DNA of 64,000 nt from Thermoleophilaceae bacterium (GTDB taxonomy: Bacteria; Actinomycetota; Thermoleophilia; Solirubrobacterales; Thermoleophilaceae), in NCBI GenBank assembly GCA_030448005.1, contig JAUJNT010000002.1:68356-132355 (forward strand), read 5' to 3'. How positions within the stretch are numbered: position 1 is the first letter of the stretch; every line of letters starts with the position of its first letter. Made by a program: the position numbers and the translations under genes. The notes under the pieces are model-generated. The model was not told the DNA's origin. It made no database searches and worked only from the letters and a program-made list of their open reading frames with translations. Shown in pieces: positions 35,865 to 44,296 of the stretch.

Positions 35865-36869
35865 CTATGCAGCTTCGCGGGCGGCGTCGCCCTCGCGAGG
35901 GGCGAAGTACGCCGACCCGGCCAGCGCACGGTCGAAGCGCGTCCAGCACTCGCCGTCGGCGAGGCCCTTCTCGAGCCGGTCGAAGCTTCCGAGCGTTCCC
36001 CCCAGGTTGTCGATCATGTGCACGAGCGTGGCCTCCCGCGTGCACGGCACGACGGGGCTTCCGTGCTCGAGCTTGCCGTGGTGGCTCAGCACGATGTGGA
36101 GCACGGCCTGGGCGGTGTCGGGCGGGAAGCCCTCGATGCCCTCCATCGCTCGCCGCACGCGGAAGTAGCCGAGAGGGATCTCGCCCTGGAGCTTGCCGGC
36201 ATCCGAGAGCTCGATGGCCCCGCCCGTCTGCTCGTAGGCCTCGATCTTGCCGATGTCGTGGAGGAGCGCCCCCGTGACCGCCACGTCGCGGTCGATCCCC
36301 GGGAAGGTGGCTGCCATAGCGCTCACGCCCTGGGCCACCGACAGCGAGTGCTCGAGCAGCCCGTGGCGATATGCCTGGTGGTAGACCTTGGCGGCGGGTG
36401 CCCTGCGCCAGCGCTGACCGGTCCTCGTGTCGGTGCCAAGCAGCCGATCGAGAAGGTCGCGCAGACAACGACGCTGCACGGTCTCGATCAGCTCCTCAAG
36501 CGCCGCCACCATCTGCTCGTAGGGCAGAGGCGGCCCCTCCTGCAGCTCGGTGGGGTCGAACTCCTCGCTGCCCGCCATGCGGACGGTGCGCACTGTGATC
36601 GAGGCGCCGTAGCGCGGGTCGTTGCAGAAGCGCCCGGCCACCCGCATGGCGGCGCCGGGTCGGGCAATCGCCGCGATCTCATCGACCCCGTCCCAGACCA
36701 CCGCCTCGACGGCGCCCGTCACGTCACCGAGCTGCAACTTGAGGAACGCGTCCCCGTTCTTCTTCTGGCGCCGGGTGAGCGCTCGCACCTCGAAGACGGA
36801 GTCGACGGCCTGACCGTCCACCAGGTCCCGCACGAACTCCTTCGTGCCGATCAGCGTTGGCTGCTCCAT
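35865..36869 (-). CDS. YhaM-like 3'-5' exonuclease (OB fold + HD domain)
   Basis: 334 residues from ATG 36869. Residues 1-105 are an OB fold (FEVRALTRRQKKNGDAFLKLQLGD). Residues about 165-310 are an HD hydrolase domain with HGLLEHSLSV, ALLHDIGKIEAYE and IVLSHHGKLEHGSP, giving the His/Asp metal ligands. YhaM in Bacillus and Staphylococcus trims RNA or ssDNA from the 3' end. The upstream region carries two copies of the dispersed palindromic element. Divergent from the SDR gene at 37037. Confidence 0.9.
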   Translation of the reverse strand: MEQPTLIGTKEFVRDLVDGQAVDSVFEVRALTRRQKKNGDAFLKLQLGDVTGAVEAVVWDGVDEIAAIARPGAAMRVAGRFCNDPRYGASITVRTVRMAGSEEFDPTELQEGPPLPYEQMVAALEELIETVQRRCLRDLLDRLLGTDTRTGQRWRRAPAAKVYHQAYRHGLLEHSLSVAQGVSAMAATFPGIDRDVAVTGALLHDIGKIEAYEQTGGAIELSDAGKLQGEIPLGYFRVRRAMEGIEGFPPDTAQAVLHIVLSHHGKLEHGSPVVPCTREATLVHMIDNLGGTLGSFDRLEKGLADGECWTRFDRALAGSAYFAPREGDAAREAA

Positions 36870-36910
36870 GGGCCGACTGAAAGTAGAGATGGTTTCGGAC
36901 GTGATCGCAC

Positions 36911-36990
36911 CGGGAGGAGCGCAGCCCGATCGTCGATCGGGCGAGCACCGCACCGATGCCTTCCCGGGAGGAGCGCAGCCCGCTGATGCC
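36911..36990. repeat. Dispersed palindromic element, full copy plus internally deleted copy
   Basis: The full copy at 36911-36957 runs from CGGGAGGAGCGCA through the stem GCCCGATC-GTC-GATCGGGC to GAGCACCGCACCGAT. A second copy starts at 36965 with the same 18 bases (CGGGAGGAGCGCAGCCCG) and then jumps to the distal CTGATGCC, as if the middle were deleted. It lies in the divergent yhaM/SDR spacer. The full copy matches 22398-22444 inside lhr. Confidence 0.85.
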
Positions 36991-37036
36991 CTAACGTCCA
37001 TGGGGATGGGGTCGCAAAGCTCCTGCACGGTCTGAC

Positions 37037-37693
37037 ATGGCGGCCGCGCTGGTGGCCGGAGGCACCGGCGCGCTCGGCCGCGCCGTGGTAGGCGAGTTGC
37101 GGGACTCGGGTTGGGCGGTGACGGTGGTCAATCGCCACGCCCGTCAGGTGGAGGGCGTCGCGGTCCTAGAGGCAGATCTCCTCGACCCCGACGCCGCCGG
37201 AATGGCCGTCGAGGGCGTGGAGGATCTCCGCGCGGTGGTGAATCTGGTCGGCGGGTTCTCGATGGGGCCAAAGGTCGAGGGCGTTCGCCTCGCCGACTTC
37301 GAGCACATGCTGCGCCTGAACCTGGTGCCCGCGTTCAACCTCGCGCGCGCCGCGATGCCGAGGCTCGCCGCCGCGGGCGGAGGGGCCTTCATCTGCGTGT
37401 CCGCCCGTGCGGCCCTGCGGCCGTTTGCCGGTGCCAGCGGCTACATCACCGCGAAGGCAGGCGTGCTAGCGCTCGTGCAGGCCCTCGACGCCGAGTATCG
37501 CGGCGCCGGAGTGCGATCGAACGCCGTGCTGCCGAGCGTGATCGACACCCCCGCGAACCGTGAGTCGATGCCGGACGCTGACCCCTCGAAGTGGGTGCCG
37601 CCCGCGGAGATCGCGCGAGTGATCCGCTTTCTCTGCTCGGAGGACTCGGCGCCCACTTCAGGCGCGGCCGTGCCCGTGTACGGCCGCGCGTGA
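37037..37693 (+). CDS. Short-chain dehydrogenase/reductase
   Basis: 218 residues. Classical SDR: AAALVAGGTGALGRAVVGEL (cofactor site), NLVGGF in place of NNAG, catalytic Ser in ICVSARAALRPF and YITAK (Tyr/Lys). The NRHARQ segment after strand 2 suggests NADP preference. Complete but short for the family. Substrate unknown. Convergent with the EcsC gene. Confidence 0.87.
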   Translation: MAAALVAGGTGALGRAVVGELRDSGWAVTVVNRHARQVEGVAVLEADLLDPDAAGMAVEGVEDLRAVVNLVGGFSMGPKVEGVRLADFEHMLRLNLVPAFNLARAAMPRLAAAGGGAFICVSARAALRPFAGASGYITAKAGVLALVQALDAEYRGAGVRSNAVLPSVIDTPANRESMPDADPSKWVPPAEIARVIRFLCSEDSAPTSGAAVPVYGRA

Positions 37694-37718
37694 CGGGTCA
37701 GTCCCGGCCGGGCTGGGC

Positions 37719-38360
37719 CTAGCCGCCGTAGTAGGCGAGTGCCCGGCGCCCGAGGTCCTTGGTCGAGCCGCCGTTCTGGACCGCGCTGATCGGCGCGCCG
37801 AGCAGCGGTACGAGCCGCCCGACGCTGCGCTTGATCACGCGCTTGCCAACGAAGCGCATGAGACGCTCGGTGAGGCGGCGCTCACCGCTTCGGGACAGGC
37901 GGTTCTCCACGAGGGTCTGTGCCATCGGCTTGCCCAGGCCGTCGAGTGCCGCGCGGGCCTCGGCGGGCGTGTCATAGACCCCCCAGAGCGCCAGCAGCTC
38001 CGCGGGGCGCATCGGATGGCGCGGGTCATAGCCGTGGGCCGCCGCGATGTAGAAGACCATCCTCGCCTGGATCCAGGCGAGTCCACCGAGGTTGGCGGCG
38101 CCGGTCACGATCCCACCAAGGCCGAGCGCGAGCCCCTCCACGCGCGCAAGGCGCACGTGCTTGCGATGGGCGGTCTGCGCGAGGGAGCGGGGGGAGTGAC
38201 CAGGACCGGCTATCTGCACCCACCGCTCCGCCGGCCCGGCGAAGCGCTCCGCAGCCGCCGCGGCAATCAACTCGAGCGCGCGCTCGGGCTGGGCGAGGAC
38301 GCGCTTCCAGATCGGGTCGGGGACCCCCCCGACCGGCTCGAGCTCGGTTTCACTTGCCAC
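37719..38360 (-). CDS. EcsC-family protein
   Basis: 213 residues from a GTG. Matches the EcsC family of unknown function: HVRLARVEGLALGLGGIVTGAANLGGLAWIQARMVFYIAAAHGYDP, then LLALWGVYDTPAEARAAL and GKRVIKRSVGRLVPLLGAPISAVQN. The Gly/Ala-rich segment near 75-105 is amphipathic and may associate with membranes. Its start is only 20 bp from the divergent ferritin-like gene, so the true start may lie further inside. Confidence 0.82.
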   Translation of the reverse strand: MASETELEPVGGVPDPIWKRVLAQPERALELIAAAAAERFAGPAERWVQIAGPGHSPRSLAQTAHRKHVRLARVEGLALGLGGIVTGAANLGGLAWIQARMVFYIAAAHGYDPRHPMRPAELLALWGVYDTPAEARAALDGLGKPMAQTLVENRLSRSGERRLTERLMRFVGKRVIKRSVGRLVPLLGAPISAVQNGGSTKDLGRRALAYYGG

Positions 38361-38380
38361 GAAACGGCAACCATACGGGC

Positions 38381-38869
38381 ATGGGAATACTCAGCGACGA
38401 CATGACGAGCGAGCGCGAGCAGGTCATTCAGATGCTCGAGAAGGCATATTGGATGGAGATCGAGACGGTGATGAGCTACATCGCCAACTCGATCAACCCC
38501 GACGGCGTCCGTGCCCAGGAGGTGATCCACAGCCTCGAGAAGGACATCCAGGAGGAGCTCGGACACGCCCAACTGTTCGGGAAGCGCATCAAGGAGCTCT
38601 ATGGCGTGGTCCCCGGCTCCGCCGACTTCCAGCCGGAGCAGACATACCTTCAGCCGCCGGCCGAGCAGGCCGACATCGTGCACGTGATCAAGGGAGTGAT
38701 CGAGGCGGAGAAGGGCGCGATCGAGCACTACAACGAGCTCATCGAGCTCTGTGACGGCAAGGACCCGGTGACCGCCGACATGGTCACGACGATCCTGGCC
38801 GACGAGGAAGGCCACCGCCGCCTCTTCGAGGGGTTCCTGAAGGAGTACGAGGGCGCCCGGGCCGCCTAG
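38381..38869 (+). CDS. Ferritin-like (bacterioferritin-type) di-iron protein
   Basis: 162 residues. A four-helix bundle with the expected ligands: E27-type in YWMEIETVMSY, the ExxH pair in QEELGHAQLF, then IEAEKGAIEHYNEL and ADEEGHRRLF. This fits ferritin/bacterioferritin-like proteins that oxidise and store iron or protect DNA from peroxide; a haem-binding Met is not obvious. The stop overlaps a GC-rich hairpin and the end of a convergent membrane-protein gene. Confidence 0.87.
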   Translation: MGILSDDMTSEREQVIQMLEKAYWMEIETVMSYIANSINPDGVRAQEVIHSLEKDIQEELGHAQLFGKRIKELYGVVPGSADFQPEQTYLQPPAEQADIVHVIKGVIEAEKGAIEHYNELIELCDGKDPVTADMVTTILADEEGHRRLFEGFLKEYEGARAA

Positions 38870-38881
38870 GGCCGCGGCCCG
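38858..38881. terminator. Bidirectional hairpin between ferritin-like and membrane-protein genes
   Basis: CGGGCCGC and GCGGCCCG are perfect 8-bp arms with an 8-base loop. The loop contains the overlapping stop codons of both convergent genes. Confidence 0.5.
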
Positions 38882-39093
38882 AACCCCACGAGCATTCCCG
38901 CCGTCGACACGAGCACGAGCACGATCAGCGCCAGGATGGCTATGAACGGCACGCGCGGCTCCCGCTGACGTATGCAGACCGTCACGGCCACGCAGCCGAG
39001 CACCAGCACCCCGGCGGCGGGGCCGTAGCTCGCAAAGGGCGAGCCGTCGCCGGCCGCGGTGAATATGGAGGTGGCTATGGCTAGGTTCTGCAT
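38866..39093 (-). CDS. Small two-helix membrane protein
   Basis: 75 residues from ATG 39093 (MQNLAIATS); an upstream GTG/ATG would add a poorly hydrophobic 20 residues. Two membrane segments, AAGVLVLGCVAVTVCI and PFIAILALIVLVLVSTAGMLVG, are joined by a basic loop (RQREPRVP). No known family. It ends within the shared terminator. Confidence 0.6.
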   Translation of the reverse strand: MQNLAIATSIFTAAGDGSPFASYGPAAGVLVLGCVAVTVCIRQREPRVPFIAILALIVLVLVSTAGMLVGFGPRP

Positions 39094-39180
39094 CGAACCG
39101 GATACGACTCGTGGTGGTTGGTGACGATGAGCGTGCCGAGACACATCTAACACGACCGCCGTCCGTCGCGGCAGTCAGGC

Positions 39181-39510
39181 TCAGGCGGCTGGGTCCTGGC
39201 TCTCAGAGGTCTCCAGCGCATCGGTGACCGCGTGCAGCAGCGCGACGAGCTTCCCTGCGCCACCGCCGGGTAGCGCGCCTGCGATCGTGCGCTCGACCTC
39301 ATCGACGGAATCGGCGGCCGTTCGCCGGCGCCGCAAGCCCGCCTGGGTCAGCGTGAGCTGCGAGCGCTGCCCGAGCGTGGGGTGCGGACTGGGTGACGAG
39401 GCTCTCGTCGACGAGCGTCTTGAGCACCTGATGTGTCGCTTGGCGCGTGACGAACGCCGCGCGTGCCAGCCGCGCCCAAGGTCGACGGCGAAGCCGCGGC
39501 GCGAGCTGTG
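39181..39510 (-). pseudogene. MarR-family regulator remnant
   Basis: The end (SQLTLTQAGLRRRRTAADSVDEVERTIAGAL) is a MarR dimerisation tail. The HTH part is in another frame (ARLARAAFVTRQATHQVLKTL, DESLVTQ), so a frameshift lies near 39385-39400. Everything before the HTH, about 45 residues, is missing at the border with the GDSL gene. Not functional as read. Confidence 0.7.
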
Positions 39511-39511
39511 A

Positions 39512-41140
39512 CTAGAGCAGCGTACGCTTGACCCAGTCGATGGTCTCATCGGCCCAGCCGAGGATGTCCAGACCTGGCTTGAGGTTCTGCGGCGGCTGCC
39601 TGACGAGCGAGTCACGGAGGATCAGGCGATCGAAGTCCACTGTGACCGGGTCCGAGCGAAGTGCGCCGCTGCCGTGGGTGAACTCGACGCCGGCCAGTCG
39701 CATCACGTTGATCATCTCCTGGGCGATGAGCCCGTACGCGACCGTCGTGGGGTGCACTCCGTCCAAAGAGAACAGGCCCCCGCTGGCGCGGCCACCGTTG
39801 CCGTCGCTGGTCAGGAACCTCGAGTCGGGTACCGGATCGAGCGCGTTCAGCGCCGGGGGGAGGGGGTATGGCGTCCACCAGGCCGGGCGCGCATTGGGGT
39901 CTGTGGCGAAGCGGCGTGAGGCAAGCCGGTCGAGGAGGCCGGCGATGTCCAGCAGGTACCAGTCCCGCCTGGTGCCGCCCGCCCCGTCCCGGGCCTGCTC
40001 GACCAGGTGCTGGATCTCCTCGTTGTACATGTCGATCGCACAGTCGACAGCGCGAGCCTCTTCCCCGGTTATGTGCTTGTCCTCGGTGGGAGAGAAATCG
40101 ACGTCGTCCACCCACGGCCGGCAGTAGTAGGGGAAATAGGGCGAGCCGGGGGCGACCTTGCCCCCGATCCCTCTGGCGATCGGAACAATCGTCACGTGAG
40201 GCACCGTGCACCAGATGACGTGGCGGGCTTCGATGGTCTTCACGGCCTCCTGTATCTCGGCGAGCTCTGCCTTGAAGTGCTCGGGGCGCCATACCGTGTA
40301 GTCCTCCTTCTGCTTCAGGTCGCGGAAGCCGTCTCCACTCCAGGCGACCCGTAGGTCGGTCACCGCCTGCAACGCGTTGTTGGCGCCGAGGAACACGATG
40401 AGTGTCTCGATCCCGCAGTCGGTGGAGTCGTCGTGGTCCTTGCCGAGTTCGGCGGCGGCTTGGAAGAAGTTCATCCGCCTCGCTTCCCGCCATTGGGGGT
40501 AGACCCGCAGCGCGGCGCGATCGCCGTTGTTCTGCACGACCTGGCTGAGCAGGTCGTCGTTGGGGGCGGCGATCGCCTCCTCACAGATCGCCGCGGTCTT
40601 GCCCAGAGCATCGCGGAGGTCCCAGCCATAGACCGCCAGGCAGTGGTGGTATGCGGAAAGGAGTGGGGCCGTCTGACCCGGTCCGCGCTCCCAGTAGTCC
40701 TCGATCTCGTCCATGAGCTGCCTGGCCCGGAACAGCGACAAGGGCAGCTCCCAGGCGCTCACCTCCGATCCGAAGCGTCCCTCGAGGTCCCGTAGCAGGA
40801 ACTCGATGTTGAGCGGCAGCCCCCCGTGACCGCCATAACGGGGATACCGGTACTCGTCGAACCAGCCGAGCTCCTTCGCGATGATCGCGGGATAGGAGAG
40901 ATCGGTGTTGAACACAGCCCCGCTCTGAAAGCCGTGCGTCAGCGAGTCGCCGATGGCGACCAGCCGGTGCCGCGGTGTGCCCTCGGTGTCCACCGAGAAG
41001 GATCGCCCGAGCGTTGGGTCGAACACCGGGGTCCGTGGAGCATCTACGACGCGCCTCTTGACCTCCTCAGGCGTATCCGCTGGAACTAGGTCGTCGGCGC
41101 TGCCTGGCACGTGGTGCTCCCCCAAACAGGGCCGCCTCAA
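39512..41140 (-). CDS. Large SGNH/GDSL hydrolase
   Basis: 542 residues from a TTG; a shorter GTG start at residue 11 is possible. Block I is VAIGDSLTHGF (Ser66), block III GANNAL (Asn), block V SLDGVHPTTVAYGL (Asp/His), all in order. Between blocks I and III about 180 residues are inserted, rich in aromatic and acidic residues (SAYHHCLAVYGWDLRDAL). This makes it much larger than common GDSL esterases. No signal peptide, so it may be intracellular. The substrate is unknown; I know of no well-described family with this insert. Confidence 0.8.
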   Translation of the reverse strand: MRRPCLGEHHVPGSADDLVPADTPEEVKRRVVDAPRTPVFDPTLGRSFSVDTEGTPRHRLVAIGDSLTHGFQSGAVFNTDLSYPAIIAKELGWFDEYRYPRYGGHGGLPLNIEFLLRDLEGRFGSEVSAWELPLSLFRARQLMDEIEDYWERGPGQTAPLLSAYHHCLAVYGWDLRDALGKTAAICEEAIAAPNDDLLSQVVQNNGDRAALRVYPQWREARRMNFFQAAAELGKDHDDSTDCGIETLIVFLGANNALQAVTDLRVAWSGDGFRDLKQKEDYTVWRPEHFKAELAEIQEAVKTIEARHVIWCTVPHVTIVPIARGIGGKVAPGSPYFPYYCRPWVDDVDFSPTEDKHITGEEARAVDCAIDMYNEEIQHLVEQARDGAGGTRRDWYLLDIAGLLDRLASRRFATDPNARPAWWTPYPLPPALNALDPVPDSRFLTSDGNGGRASGGLFSLDGVHPTTVAYGLIAQEMINVMRLAGVEFTHGSGALRSDPVTVDFDRLILRDSLVRQPPQNLKPGLDILGWADETIDWVKRTLL

Positions 41141-41182
41141 GTGGCGACCTAGCGCGATTATCGCTGCGCTGGCCAGATGGTG

Positions 41183-42521
41183 TCAATCATGGATCGGTCG
41201 CGATGCCGAGATCGATACGGGGTGCGTTGTGGCGATCGACCGCTCGGCGAAGATGATCGCGATGGCGACGAGCAGGAACCGCGAGCACATCGCGTCCGGC
41301 CGGGCGACGTTCGAGACGGCTTCTATCGAGCGTGCACGCTTCGGCTTGAGCGGCGCTTCGACAAGGTGTTCGGAGTCCACGTCGCCGCACTGTGGCGGTC
41401 GATCGACCACTCCGGCAAGCGACTCAGCGGCCGGGCGTGGCGCCCAGGCGAGCTCCGCGGTCTCGGCGCCGCGGAAGGGCGCGAGGCGGGCCGCTTCGGC
41501 GGCCACCGCGCCCTTCATGGTCTTGCTCAGCCTCCCGAGCGGCTCGACGGTGACGATGAGCTTCTTGCCCTTCTTGGTGGGGCGCCACAGGCCGGCGACT
41601 TCGCCCTCGGCGAGCACCATGCCCGGGCCACCGAGGGCGGTCCAGATCTTCTTGTGGACGGCGGGGTCGGCCACGAGCAGCTCGCGGTCGTGGCTTGCCC
41701 CCAGCGGGTCGCGGTTGGGAAACAGCCGGGCACCCTGCGCAACTGGCGGTTCGGCCAGCGCCGTCACGTCTTCGGCGAGCACCCACGCCTTGCCGCCGTC
41801 GAGCTCCACCTGAGCGAGCTCGCCGGCACGCTTCCAGAGCGCGTTGGCGTGCGAGGTCGCGATCCCGGCCCAGTCGGCGAGGAGCTTGGGACGAGCCGGT
41901 CCGTACGCGTGCAGGAAGCGCCGAGCCAGCTCCGCACCCGGATCTGCAAGCGCCTCCGCGTGCGGCGGCGCGCCGAACACCGCGCCTGCGTCCCTCGCGA
42001 CCGACGATCGCCAGGACGCCGCGAATCCCTGTCGCGCGCCACAACGACGGATGCACGTGGTGACTGCCACAGCCCCGACACCACCACAGGAGCTCCCTCG
42101 GAAGCCGTTCGCGCAGCGCCTGATGGAACTCGTCGCGCGGCAGCGGCCCGCTGCTGAGGCTGTCACGCACGGCGTCGCTGACGCGGTCCAGCGCCTCCAT
42201 GGCGGTCATGGTCTCCAGCGACTGCCACGCGTTGCCGACCACGACCTTTGCCGCCTCCTCGTCGGGTGGAGACAGGCCGGCGGTGAAGACGGCGAGGTCG
42301 CGACCGGCAACCGCCAGCGGCGCGCCTCGCACGCTCGGCACCAAGACCAGCTCATCCAGCGCCTCGGGCGCCACGTCGGCGCGCGCCGCGAGCGCGAGCG
42401 CCGCGGTGCCAGGCGGCGTGTCCCGCAGCCCCACCACGGCCGCCGCCTCGGCATCGCCGGCCCGCTCTCGCAGGTGGTGACGCTCGACGCGGAAGGCGAG
42501 CGCCTGCGCCCGCGTGACGCT
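41183..42521 (-). pseudogene. YcaQ/AlkZ-like winged-helix (HTH_42) protein, frameshifted
   Basis: N-terminal part: VTRAQALAFRVERHHLRER, VGLRDTPPG, LVLVPSVRGAPLAVAGRDLAVFT and a winged helix near LPRDEFHQALRERLP. After a frame change near 41985-42000 the rest follows: VFGAPPHAEALADPGAELARRFL, ARPKLLADWAGI, LFPNRDPLG, GLWRPTKKGKKLIVTVEPL. This is the layout of the HTH_42 family, which includes the AlkZ interstrand-crosslink glycosylase. The catalytic QxQ expected near the N-terminus reads LRDT here, so glycosylase activity is doubtful. No good start codon is seen. Confidence 0.7.
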
Positions 42522-42589
42522 GACTAGCGGACGCCCGGCACCGGCTCGCGATGGGACATGAATTCACCGTACCCGGGTGCCACACCCGC

Positions 42590-42618
42590 TTGACAAGAAG
42601 TTGTCATATCGACATCAT
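42590..42618 (+). promoter_or_regulatory. Promoter with palindromic operator ahead of the DJ-1/MarR pair
   Basis: TTGACA (42590-42595), 17 bp, CATCAT (42613-42618), then seven bases to the ATG at 42626, so the transcript may be leaderless. TGACAA-GAAG-TTGTCA (42591-42606) is a perfect 6-bp-arm palindrome over the -35 box, and TTGTC recurs just downstream. This is a natural operator for the MarR-type regulator encoded by the second gene. Confidence 0.5.
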
Positions 42619-42625
42619 GTTGTCT

Positions 42626-43245
42626 ATGCCTACCGCACACATCGCCATCTACGACACCCTCGCCGATTGGGAGCCGGGTCACCTGCTCGCCGAGTTGCGC
42701 ACTGGTCGCTTCACCGGCAAGCCCTTCAAGGTGGTGGCGGTCGCCAAGTCGCTCGAGCCGGTCATCACGATGGGCGCCTACGTCTCCTCCCGGACGCGCC
42801 GATCGCCGACATCGAGCCAGCCGCGAGCGACCTGCTGGTCCTGCCCGGCGCCGAGCTGTGGGACGCGGGGGCGGCGCGGCCTTCGCCGACGCCGCCGCGC
42901 GCTTTCTCACCGCCGGAGTTCCCGTCGCGGCGATCTGCGGCGCGACGGCCGGGCTAGCCCGCGCCGGACTACTCGACCAGCGGCCACACCAGCGCGGCCG
43001 CCGAGTACCTTGCCGCGACCGGGTATGCGGGCGGCGCGCGCTACGTCGAGGCACGGGTAGTCGCCGACGAGGGCCTGGTCACCGCCGGGCCCGACGCGCC
43101 CGTCCAGTTCGCACGGGCGACGCTCGGCCTTCTCGGACTCATGCCCGAGGCCGCGCTCGACGCCTACGAGGGCGTCTTCGCCCGCGGCGAAGCTGGGTGC
43201 TTCCCCGCGCTCATGGAGGCCGCCGGCTCGCGGGCGGCAGTGTGA
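42626..43245 (+). pseudogene. DJ-1/PfpI-family protein, several frameshifts
   Basis: Pieces in three frames make one DJ-1/PfpI protein: PTAHIAIYDTLADWEPGHLL and PFKVVAVAKSLEPVITMG; then LLPDAPIADIEPAASDLLVL, PGAELWDA; then ADAAARFLTAGVPVAAICGA, with the nucleophile Cys in AICGAT; then AAAEYLAATGYAGG and LVTAGPDAPVQFARATL. Breaks fall near 42772 (GGG run), 42867-42871 (GGGGG run) and 42965-42980. If real, the gene is dead; if assembly errors, it is a normal type-1 glutamine-amidotransferase-like protein. Its stop overlaps the MarR GTG. Confidence 0.75.
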
Positions 43246-43748
43246 GCGGCGACACCGCGGAGCGCGTCGCGATCCCGCCGCGCGCGGACTGGCCCGAGCC
43301 CGAAACCGCCACGCCGGCGGGAGAGGCCCTGACTGACGTCATCCTCGCCACCTTCCGCCTCAACGGGCGCCTGATGGAGGCCGCGCAGGGGATGGCGGCC
43401 GAGGGCAACCTCACCGCCGCGTGGTGGCAGGTGATCGGCGGCGTCCTGGACGAGCCGCGCACCGTCGCCGAGATCGGACGCCGGATGGGCATGACCCGCC
43501 AGGGCGTCCAGCGAACCGCCGACCTGCTCACCCAGCGCGGCCTGACGGAGTACCGCCCCAACCCCGCCCACCGCCGTGCCAAGCTGCTGGCCTGCACCGA
43601 GGCCGGCTACTGGGCCGTGCGCCGAATCTCACTCGCCCAACACCCGTGGGCAAACCGCATCGGCGCCGCCGTCGGCACCGAGGACCTGCGCGACGCGCTG
43701 GCGACGATGCAACGCCTGATCGCCGTGCTCGAGGCCGAGACCGCGTGA
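43242..43748 (+). CDS. MarR-family transcription regulator
   Basis: 168 residues from a GTG overlapping the DJ-1 stop (GTGA). Winged helix: TAEIGRRMGMTRQGVQRTAD-type helix-turn-helix (EPRTVAEIGRRMGMTRQGVQ) and wing LTEYRPNPAHRRAKLLACTEAG. The flanking helices for dimerisation are present. A likely repressor of its own operon through the TGACAA/TTGTCA palindrome at 42591-42606; the ligand is unknown. Confidence 0.87.
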   Translation: MSGDTAERVAIPPRADWPEPETATPAGEALTDVILATFRLNGRLMEAAQGMAAEGNLTAAWWQVIGGVLDEPRTVAEIGRRMGMTRQGVQRTADLLTQRGLTEYRPNPAHRRAKLLACTEAGYWAVRRISLAQHPWANRIGAAVGTEDLRDALATMQRLIAVLEAETA

Positions 43749-44051
43749 CCAGAGCGGTTCGGTGCTCGTCCGCCGCCGCAGCGTGCTCACGGAGCAGTTC
43801 TCCTCAGCCGGTCTGGCTGACCCCACCGCGCTCGACGACCTCGACCGCCAGACTCAGGCAGTCACCGGAGCAGGGGCCGGTACGAGTCGAAGTCCGCCAG
43901 AGGTGATCACCGCCAGGGTGTCGTTCTCGACTTGTTCGGCGACCCCCGGCAGGTTGTTGGTGGCACAGATGAGCACGCGCGCTGGGACTCGGAGCGGTTG
44001 AGAGAATCTGGGGAGTCCCGGCGGGGCCGATCGGGAAGGCCACGGCCGTAA
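43749..44051. other. Gap with a possible leftward coding scrap
   Basis: No intact gene. On the minus strand (about 43875-44000) a short open stretch ends ENDTLAVITSGGLRLVP followed by a stop, which looks like the tail of a real protein, but it cannot be assigned. The rest shows nothing. Confidence 0.4.
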
Positions 44052-44291
44052 GTGAGCACCTCACCGACGACGGACTCGTCGTGGGGACACGTCGCTCTAC
44101 GCGAGAACCTCCCCGAGGTGTTGACAGCTGCCGAGGCGGCGTCGCTTCTTCGAGTCGACGAAAGCCAACTCCTAGATGCAGCAGGACGGCGCGAGCTCCC
44201 GGGCCGCCTGATCGCCAACGATTGGCGGTTCTCGCGCACAGCGCTCCTATCGTGGCTGCGCGGAGATCAAGGGTCTGACTGCCGTCCGTAG
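44052..44291 (+). CDS. Excisionase-type helix-turn-helix protein
   Basis: 79 residues from a GTG. LTAAEAASLLRVDESQLLDAA, then GRLIANDWRFSRTALLSWLRG is the HTH_17/excisionase (MerR-like wing) pattern: N-terminal helix-turn-helix, then the WRF wing. Such proteins act as recombination directionality factors or small regulators. The nucleotidyltransferase gene begins 5 bp downstream, so they form an operon. No integrase is adjacent. Confidence 0.75.
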   Translation: MSTSPTTDSSWGHVALRENLPEVLTAAEAASLLRVDESQLLDAAGRRELPGRLIANDWRFSRTALLSWLRGDQGSDCRP

Positions 44292-44296
44292 TCTCC

